From Gemmatimonadaceae bacterium (GTDB lineage Bacteria > Gemmatimonadota > Gemmatimonadetes > Gemmatimonadales > Gemmatimonadaceae): a DNA stretch of 64,000 nucleotides. This document shows positions 52,430 to 64,000 of this stretch, in pieces (positions within the stretch are counted from its first letter, which is position 1; each line of letters starts with the position of its first letter). The stretch lies in contig JACDDT010000004.1 in the NCBI GenBank assembly GCA_013816855.1, forward strand, positions 1 through 64,000. The letters run 5' to 3'. The notes beneath the pieces are model-generated. The model saw only the letters and a list, made by a program, of their open reading frames with translations, searched no databases and was not told the origin of the DNA. The translations under genes and the position numbers were made by a program.

Positions 52430-55461
<3,032 letters not shown>

Positions 55462-55472
<11 letters not shown>

Positions 55473-55851
55473 TGCTCTTGCCGAGAAAGCGCTGGACCTC
55501 CGCCACTACCGCCCGCGGCTCGCACGGCTTCGCGAGATAGCCGTCGCATCCGACCTCCATCGCCTTCTCACGATCGGAAGCAAGAGCGTGCGCGGTAAGC
55601 GCAATGATGGGGATGGCCTTCGTGGCGGGATCGTGCTTGAGCACCTGCGTCGCCTCCCAACCGTCGATGATCGGGATGGAGATGTCCATGAGGATGAGGT
55701 CCGGCTTCTCCGAGCGCGCCTTCGCGATTCCTTCCTCGCCGTTCAGAGCCTCGCTCACGTCGTAGCCGAAATGCTTGAGAATCGTGGAGTACACGATTCG
55801 ATTGTCTTCGTTGTCTTCAACAAGCAGCACGGTCTTACCAGATTCACTCAT
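55462..55851 (-). CDS. Single-domain response regulator (DivK-like)
   Basis: TVLLVEDNEDNRIVYSTILKHFGYDVSEALNGEEGIAKARSEKPDLILMDISIPIIDGWEATQVLK, ALTAHAL, GCDGYLAKP. Confidence 0.9.
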
Positions 55852-55968
55852 TTGCATACCTCGCACGGCTATTGCACGATTCGAACTGGAATCGAGACTA
55901 CCCCGCAATGGGGTGAGATTGTGACGTACTCCAAAGCCTAGGAAGCAATTTTCTTACCATTTGAGATT

Positions 55969-56289
55969 ATGAGCGAAATGTTTACCACCGACATAGAAGA
56001 CGGACAGCGGAAATCGGCCCTTATTCCTCTCACCGAACCGCCCCCCGAAATGGTCGCGGATTGGAACCAGATCGGCCTCTTCACAACCGGCGTCGCGCTG
56101 GGCGCCGTATTGGGCGCGACCATCGCGCTCCTGGTGGCGCCCGCTAGCGGCCGCGACACCCGCGGGCGAGTCGCGCGGAAATTTGGCCATGGCTCGGCCG
56201 GTGAGTCGGTGTGGGACGAGCTCGCCGATGAGCTCGCCCAGGCGGAGCGCGAGCTCAGGAAAGCCGGCGAAGAATCCGCTCCGGCCTAA
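55969..56289 (+). CDS. YtxH-like small membrane protein
   Basis: IGLFTTGVALGAVLGATIALLVAPASGRDTRGRVARK. Confidence 0.72.
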   Translation: MSEMFTTDIEDGQRKSALIPLTEPPPEMVADWNQIGLFTTGVALGAVLGATIALLVAPASGRDTRGRVARKFGHGSAGESVWDELADELAQAERELRKAGEESAPA

Positions 56290-57041
56290 AGCGACTTCAG
56301 CGCTTTGGCCGCTTCAGCCTTTAAGTGCCGATCGTTGGAATCGCCGATGGGCAGGTCGATCACCGCCTGATACTCCGCGCGCGCTTTGGCTTTGTCCTTC
56401 CGATCCTTGTAGATGGCGCCGAGGTCGAGATGATGCACAATGCGGGTCGGCTCGATCGCGACTGACTCCTGCATGTAACGCACTGCCTCCGCCCAGCTCG
56501 CCGATCCGAACACTTTTCCCCCGAGCAGATTCCGCGCGATCATGCGGGTGAACCCGTTGAGACGCATCACTTCCGCGTTCCAGACGCCCATCACGTGCAG
56601 ACAGCCGGCGTGCTTCGGGTTGAACTTGAGGCAGTCGAGCGCCTGCGCCCGCACGTCGGTTGCGTACTTGATGCGTTCCTTCGCTCCGAGTGAGAGCGCG
56701 CGCTTGCCGAGCGCTCGCGCGAGGTGAAAATGGCCCTCAGCATCGTTGGTATTCGCCGCGACCGCTCTGCGTGCGTACAATTCCGATTCAACGAACATTT
56801 TCTTTTGGACGTCGCCGTTCAGGTCGAATGAGGCGAGGTCAACTGCGGAGCGCGCCGTCTTCCACTGCGCTTCATAGTTGCTCGGATCGGCGTCTGCTGC
56901 TTGCTTGTAGTGACCCAGCGCCGCCGACGCGTTGAGCGCGACGTACTCACGATCGCCGAGCGCGACGTGGTTGACCGTTTGAGCGTTCGCGCTTGCTGCT
57001 ATGAAAAGCGCGAAGCAGGATGCAAAATGGCGCAGACGCAT
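56286..57041 (-). CDS. Secreted TPR-repeat protein
   Basis: Signal peptide MRLRHFASCFALFIAASANAQ; AALGHYKQAADADPSNYEAQWKTARSAVDLA. Confidence 0.72.
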   Translation of the reverse strand: MRLRHFASCFALFIAASANAQTVNHVALGDREYVALNASAALGHYKQAADADPSNYEAQWKTARSAVDLASFDLNGDVQKKMFVESELYARRAVAANTNDAEGHFHLARALGKRALSLGAKERIKYATDVRAQALDCLKFNPKHAGCLHVMGVWNAEVMRLNGFTRMIARNLLGGKVFGSASWAEAVRYMQESVAIEPTRIVHHLDLGAIYKDRKDKAKARAEYQAVIDLPIGDSNDRHLKAEAAKALKSL

Positions 57042-57094
57042 TGCTTGCTCCGAATTGAGATAGGTACGCGTTCCCAGACACCCGACAGGAATTA

Positions 57095-58432
57095 ATGATC
57101 GTTCCAAGACTCATAGAGCGCAAACGGAATGGCCGGGCCCTCACCAGGGACGAACTGCGGGAGCTCGTACTGGCGTATTCGCGCGGAGAAGTGCCGGATT
57201 ATCAGATGGCCGCCTTTCTCATGGCCGTCTATTTCAAGGGACTGGATCGCGACGAGATGACAACGCTTATGGAAGCGATGCTCGCGAGCGGAAGCCATCT
57301 CGATTTTTCCCATCTCCAGATCGCCCGGGTGGACAAGCATTCGATGGGCGGTGTTGGCGACAAGACATCGCTCGTTCTCGCGCCGCTCATCGCTTCACTC
57401 GGCATCGCCGTGCCGATGATCTCGGGTAGGGGTTTGGGTCACACGGGTGGGACGCTCGACAAGCTCGAAGCCATTCCCGGTTTTCGCACCCAGATGACGA
57501 TGGCCGAGACGACCCGTCAGGTCGAAGACATCGGATGTGCGCTGGTCGGTCAGACCGCCGAGCTCGTGCCCGCCGACAAAAAGATGTATGCACTGCGCGA
57601 CACGACTGCGACGGTCGAGGTGATTCCGCTTATCGCGGCGAGCATCATGAGCAAAAAACTCGCGGAATCACTCACTGGTCTAGTCCTCGACATTAAGTGT
57701 GGCAGCGGATCATTCCTGCCCGAGACAGAGAAAGGCCTCGAGCTCGCGAAGGCGATGATCCAGCTCGGAGAATCACACGGGTGCCCGGTGGTGGCGCTGA
57801 TGACGGCGATGGACCGTCCGCTGGGACACGCCTGCGGGAACGCACTAGAGACGAAGGAAGCAATCGACATGCTTCACGGCGGCGGTCCGCCCGATTTTGT
57901 CGAAGTAACCTTCGCGCTCGGCGCTGAGATGCTGCTGTTAAGTGGTGTATGCCGGTCGATGGAAGAGGCACACAGCGAGATGCGCCGCGCCATTGCGGGC
58001 GGTCAAGCTGCGGAGAAATTCGAAGAGATCATCGCCGCACAGGGCGGAGATAGCGGAGTAGTGTCGGATACTTCGCGGTTGCCGCAGGCGGCGTGCGAGG
58101 GAGTGTATGAGGCGCCCGCGGATGGGTTCATCACACGCGTCGAGCCGCGCGCCATCGGACACGGCATCATCGCCCTCGGAGGCGGCCGCCTCACCATGGA
58201 AGATACAGTGGACCCGTCCGTAGGTTTTGTCATCACAGTTAAACCGGGTGACAAGGTTGCGAAGGGTCAGCCGATCGCGACGGTCTATGCGCGGCGCAAG
58301 TCAGCCCTCGAGATCGGGCGGCGCACACTGCAGGCGGCCATCGCGGTTGGAGACGCTCCGGCAGAAGGCTGCGCGCTTATCTCTCATCGGGTGACCGCGA
58401 GCGGGGTTGAGAATTTCACCGCTCACGGGTGA
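57095..58432 (+). CDS. Pyrimidine-nucleoside / thymidine phosphorylase
   Basis: LIERKRNGRALTRDELRELVLAYSRGEVPDYQMAAFLMAVYFKGLD, DKHSMGGVGDKTSLVLAPLIASLGIAVPMISGRGLGHTGGTLDKLEAIPGF. Confidence 0.95.
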   Translation: MIVPRLIERKRNGRALTRDELRELVLAYSRGEVPDYQMAAFLMAVYFKGLDRDEMTTLMEAMLASGSHLDFSHLQIARVDKHSMGGVGDKTSLVLAPLIASLGIAVPMISGRGLGHTGGTLDKLEAIPGFRTQMTMAETTRQVEDIGCALVGQTAELVPADKKMYALRDTTATVEVIPLIAASIMSKKLAESLTGLVLDIKCGSGSFLPETEKGLELAKAMIQLGESHGCPVVALMTAMDRPLGHACGNALETKEAIDMLHGGGPPDFVEVTFALGAEMLLLSGVCRSMEEAHSEMRRAIAGGQAAEKFEEIIAAQGGDSGVVSDTSRLPQAACEGVYEAPADGFITRVEPRAIGHGIIALGGGRLTMEDTVDPSVGFVITVKPGDKVAKGQPIATVYARRKSALEIGRRTLQAAIAVGDAPAEGCALISHRVTASGVENFTAHG

Positions 58433-58482
58433 GGCCGAATGAGCTCGGCTGTTCGGGGCGTTGTGAGATCGTGGGACAAATA

Positions 58483-58513
58483 AAAAAAGACCGGCGCAAG
58501 GCCGGTCTTTTTT
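58483..58513. terminator. Bidirectional rho-independent terminator
   Basis: AAAAAAGACCGGC-GCAAG-GCCGGTCTTTTTT between convergent genes. Confidence 0.95.
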
Positions 58514-58532
58514 CGAGAAGTCCGAATTTTTA

Positions 58533-60554
<2,022 letters not shown>

Positions 60555-60618
60555 CTAGCGCGAAAGCAGGCAAATAGCAACGCAATTCGCCTGTGGGAAA
60601 GTCTTATTTCCCAAGCGC

Positions 60619-60930
60619 TTAGCGTGTCAGCCGAAACCGTATTTTTTTGATCGAGCCGGTGCTCTTGTCTTTATTAATCGAGCGGAGCAGCTCGGGCTCC
60701 ATCAGCGACAGCTCGGACATCCACGCGCTCGTCTTCACAGCGACGAAAAGGATCCCCCCTGCGCTCACCGAAATCGGCTCGGTGACGGCCGCGATCTGCG
60801 TGCCGACGAGCATTTTCCAGTTCGGAATCACGCCGGCCTGCTCGACGCGTGGCGCCAATCCCGAGCTCTTCAAATAATCCTGGAGCGCATCCCCGATTTT
60901 TCCCGGACGCGAGCCCTTCGGGTTTTTCAC
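60619..60930 (-). CDS. DUF721 / DciA-like protein
   Basis: IGDALQDYLKSSGLAPRVEQAGVIPNWKMLVGTQIAAVTEPISVSAGGILFVAVKTSAWMSELSLMEPELLRSIN; located between recF and gyrB. Confidence 0.85.
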   Translation of the reverse strand: MKNPKGSRPGKIGDALQDYLKSSGLAPRVEQAGVIPNWKMLVGTQIAAVTEPISVSAGGILFVAVKTSAWMSELSLMEPELLRSINKDKSTGSIKKIRFRLTR

Positions 60931-62057
60931 GCCGCCTCCGCTTCGATGACGCCGCTTCGAACCCTGAAGCGCGGGAGCTTTGTCAGCTCCGAGGGAATGT
61001 CGGTCGCTCTAGGGACGACGAGGATCGTTTGGCCTCGGCCGCTCTCCTGAATGAGATCCAGAATGCGCTCGGCTCTCCCTGCGTCGAGCTCCGCGAACGG
61101 ATCGTCGAAAAGCAAAATTGGCTCAGCGCCCGCCGCGCGCTTCAGGGTCCCGCCCTCGAGGATCCGCAGCGCGATCGCGGCGGTGCGATGCTGCCCAGCC
61201 GATCCGAATACTCTCAGCGGCTGATTGTCGAGCGTGAGCACCAGATCGTCCCGGTGCGGTCCGACCGACGTTACTCCCCGGCGTATGTCGTTGGCTCGCT
61301 TCGACGACAGCTCCCCGGCGAGATCGTCTTCAAGGGAATCCGAGATGTCGAACGCCGAGTGGTGACACATGGTCGCTTCACCGCGCTCTCCGATGCGCTC
61401 GCAGAGCGAAGTGAACTCGGAGCGCGAGCTCTCCACCCATTGAGCGCGTTCGCGCATGACGATCGCCCCGTTTTCCGCGAGCGTCCGCTCCCAAACGGAC
61501 ACACCGTCTTCGGTCGAGCGGCCTCGCGCGGCGGAGCGGAGAGCGGAATTGCGCTGCGCGAGCGCGCCCCGGTAGCGCTGAAGCGCGTGCAGATAGCGTC
61601 GCGACGTAAGGGCCAGAATCAGATCGAGAAATCTCCGGCGTTCTCCGGCCCCGCCTCCTACCAGCTCGACATCCCGCGGCGAGAAGATGACCGAAGGAAG
61701 TGCGCCGAGTCCATCGCTCAGGCGCTTCGGCGCCACGCCATCGTGGAGGAGTTTTTTCTTTTTTGTCGCGAGCTCGAAGCCGAGCTCGATCTCGTGCGCG
61801 GAAGGCGTCAGCGCGTCGGCGAAGAGATGAAAGCCCGACTCGCCGAACCGGGTGAGATCCACGTCGCGCGCGCCTCGAACGGAGCGAAGTGTCTGGAGAT
61901 AAGTGATCGCCTCGAGAAGGTTCGTCTTACCGTGACCGTTATCGCCGACTACGGCGATGCCTTCCCGCGGTAATGCGAGATCGACCCGCTCCAGGTTCCG
62001 GAACTCCTGAATTTTGAGTCGCCGCAGCCAGACGCTCGGCGGCGCCGCCTCCGTCAT
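60927..62057 (-). CDS. recF: DNA replication and repair protein RecF
   Basis: LKIQEFRNLERVDLALPREGIAVVGDNGHGKTNLLEAITYLQTLRS, LFDDPFAELDAGRAERIL. Confidence 0.95.
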   Translation of the reverse strand: MTEAAPPSVWLRRLKIQEFRNLERVDLALPREGIAVVGDNGHGKTNLLEAITYLQTLRSVRGARDVDLTRFGESGFHLFADALTPSAHEIELGFELATKKKKLLHDGVAPKRLSDGLGALPSVIFSPRDVELVGGGAGERRRFLDLILALTSRRYLHALQRYRGALAQRNSALRSAARGRSTEDGVSVWERTLAENGAIVMRERAQWVESSRSEFTSLCERIGERGEATMCHHSAFDISDSLEDDLAGELSSKRANDIRRGVTSVGPHRDDLVLTLDNQPLRVFGSAGQHRTAAIALRILEGGTLKRAAGAEPILLFDDPFAELDAGRAERILDLIQESGRGQTILVVPRATDIPSELTKLPRFRVRSGVIEAEAA

Positions 62058-62839
62058 CTCCCCTTGAACGACGCAGTACGCTTGTCGAGAAAAGCGCCCA
62101 TTCCCTCGCGCATGTCCTCGGTCGCAGCGAGGAGGCCGAAATGATTCGCCTCGAGAATGAGACCTTCATCCAGTGACATCTCGAGACCGCGATCGACTGC
62201 TTCGATGCAGAGTGCGACAGCGAGAGGGCCGTTGGCGAGAATCTGCTTCATCATCTGCTTCGCCGATCCCATCAGCTCCGCGGCGTGGACAACTCGATTC
62301 ACGAGACCGATGCGATATGCTTCGGACGCGTCGATCATCTCGCCGGTGAGAAGAAGCTGAATGGCGCGGCCTTTCCCTACTAGCCGCGCGAGACGCTGCG
62401 ACCCGCCGAATCCCGGAAGTATTCCGAGCTTCGATTCCGGCTGTCCGAACTTCGCGGCCTCAGAGGCGATGCGAATGTGGCAGGCCATCGCCAGCTCGCA
62501 TCCTCCGCCCAGCGCGAAGCCGTTGACGGCGGCAATGACCGGTTTCGGGCAGGTCTCGATGCGACGAAAGACATCCTGTCCGGCACGCGAGCGGCCTTTT
62601 GCGAGAACCGGAGTCTGGCTGGCGAGCTCGGAAATGTCAGCACCGGCGACGAAGGCGCGACCGGCGCCGGTGACGATGATTCCCGCGACCGACTCGTCGA
62701 GACGTATTTCATCGAAAGCGTGTCCGATCTCGGCGATGGTGGCGTCATTCAGCGCGTTCAGCTTGTCGGGCCGGTTGACAGTGAGAACTGCGATTCTGTC
62801 GGCGACTTCGAGGGTGAGGTTTTGAAAAGCCATTTTCAT
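62054..62839 (-). CDS. Enoyl-CoA hydratase/isomerase family
   Basis: DRIAVLTVNRPDKLNALND, GAGRAFVAGADISEL, KPVIAAVNGFALGGGCELAMACHIRIASEAAKFGQPE. Confidence 0.95.
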   Translation of the reverse strand: MKMAFQNLTLEVADRIAVLTVNRPDKLNALNDATIAEIGHAFDEIRLDESVAGIIVTGAGRAFVAGADISELASQTPVLAKGRSRAGQDVFRRIETCPKPVIAAVNGFALGGGCELAMACHIRIASEAAKFGQPESKLGILPGFGGSQRLARLVGKGRAIQLLLTGEMIDASEAYRIGLVNRVVHAAELMGSAKQMMKQILANGPLAVALCIEAVDRGLEMSLDEGLILEANHFGLLAATEDMREGMGAFLDKRTASFKGR

Positions 62840-62950
62840 CGAGGCGGGTGATTGTCGTGTGCGCTCCACGAATTTATGGCGCGCCGTCGCCGCGTGCATC
62901 GGCTAGATTCAGCGCATCGTCTCCCAAACTCCCGTGCCCGCCTAATACCG

Positions 62951-63973
62951 ATGGCTTCGAAGTGGATTCTGCGAAAAGGCTCGAAGGAGAAGGGCTTCAG
63001 CTACGCCGCACCCAACGGCAGTGCGCTGAAAAGCAAAGCCGAGTTGGGGAGAATCGATGCGCTGCGAATACCCCCGGCGTGGCGTGACGTGCATATCGCT
63101 GCGAGCTCGCGCACCGCGATTCAGGCGTGGGGGCTCGATGCACGCGGACGCAAGCAGTACCGGTATCATTCGCGGGCCGTCGAGAAAGGCCAGATGCGGA
63201 AGTACTACCGCGTCCGGGAGATGGCGCGTGATCTTCCGCGAATTCGCGCCCGGCTGAACGCGGATTTCAGGAAGCGTGGCCTCTCGCGGGACAAAGTCTG
63301 CGCAGGGATCCTGCTCTTCATCAGCGACGGATTCTTTCGTGTCGGGAGTGAGCGGTACGAGCGCGACAACAATACCTTCGGCATCACCACTCTCCGCAAA
63401 AAGCACGTCTTCGTCGACGGCGACAACGTCCTCTTCGATTACGTGGGCAAGAGGTCGATCAGACATCGCCGGATTGTGCAGTCGGCTACGATGTCGCGTT
63501 TTATAAAGCAGCTTATTCTCACGCCGGGTCCACGCCTGTTCCGGTATCAGCTCGCCGGCGAGTGGCGCGATGTAGATGCGGGCGACATCAATGACTACCT
63601 CGAAGCGGTAGCGTCATTCCCGTACACCGCAAAGGACTTTCGCACGTGGGGCGGAAGTCTTCGAGCCGCCACCGTGCTGGCCGAGCTGGGCAGCGGGAAG
63701 AGTGTTACCGAGCGAAAGCGAAATGTCGCGACCGCGGTGAGACTCGTCGCCTCCGAATTGGGCAACACGCCCGCGATCTGCCGCAAGTCTTACGTCCATC
63801 CAATTATCATTTCGAAATACATGAGAGGCGGCGCGGTCATTCAGCCGGAGACCAAACGCGGCGCAGGGTCGAAGGAGAGCGGCAGGTTCGCTCATGCGCC
63901 CGAAGAAAAATCCCTCATCGCTTTTCTCGACGAGCACTTTCCGGAGCGACGCAGCGAGCGCAGGGATGACTAG
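62951..63973 (+). CDS. DNA topoisomerase IB (poxvirus/bacterial type)
   Basis: RIPPAWRDVHIAASSRTAIQAWGLDARGRKQYRYH, LLFISDGFFRVGSERYERDNNTFGITTLRKKHV, DFRTWGGSLRA, CRKSYVHPIIISKY. Confidence 0.92.
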   Translation: MASKWILRKGSKEKGFSYAAPNGSALKSKAELGRIDALRIPPAWRDVHIAASSRTAIQAWGLDARGRKQYRYHSRAVEKGQMRKYYRVREMARDLPRIRARLNADFRKRGLSRDKVCAGILLFISDGFFRVGSERYERDNNTFGITTLRKKHVFVDGDNVLFDYVGKRSIRHRRIVQSATMSRFIKQLILTPGPRLFRYQLAGEWRDVDAGDINDYLEAVASFPYTAKDFRTWGGSLRAATVLAELGSGKSVTERKRNVATAVRLVASELGNTPAICRKSYVHPIIISKYMRGGAVIQPETKRGAGSKESGRFAHAPEEKSLIAFLDEHFPERRSERRDD

Positions 63974-64000
63974 CGGGTGCGTGCTCGCGCTCGACCAGGG
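63966..64000 (+). CDS. 5' fragment of an FGGY carbohydrate kinase, possibly glycerol kinase (truncated by window end)
   Basis: Only 12 codons visible: M-T-S-G-C-V-L-A-L-D-Q-G, matching the LALDQG start of glycerol kinases. Confidence 0.45.
   Translation, partial: MTSGCVLALDQ

Noticed and set aside
60849-61973. 374-aa plus-strand ORF opposite recF
   Set aside because: Antisense shadow of recF.

Overview
This is a GC-rich bacterial chromosomal segment, almost fully coding. The gene content is reminiscent of Gemmatimonadota, but that is an inference. I found no rRNA, tRNA, CRISPR array, prophage or insertion sequence. Main blocks: dnaE; a UvrD-type helicase; a lipoylation/pyruvate dehydrogenase operon (thiO-lipA-pdhA-pdhB-pdhC-lpd-lipB); two glycosyltransferases; an Omp85-like protein; a lipM-like/oppABCDF/POT transporter operon; gcvP and gcvH; tdk; a DEAD-box-like protein that appears catalytically dead; a translationally coupled nurA-herA-(secreted protein)-mre11-rad50-GNAT operon; a PTPS-folE-SDR operon that looks like tetrahydrobiopterin synthesis, preceded by a structured RNA; ParA and V4R genes; ligA; a DivK/PleD-like pair; pyrimidine-nucleoside phosphorylase; gyrB-DUF721-recF; and topoisomerase IB. 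The observations most worth following up are (1) the rod-shaped RNA with promoter and terminator hairpin at about 45453-45660, just upstream of the pterin operon, (2) two related long inverted repeats at 4692-4883 and 30939-31197, both filling gaps between convergent genes, (3) the archaeal-style NurA/HerA/Mre11/Rad50 operon, and (4) the pseudo-DEAD-box protein with a DbpA domain and heptad-repeat tail. All family calls come from reading protein motifs; no database search was run.
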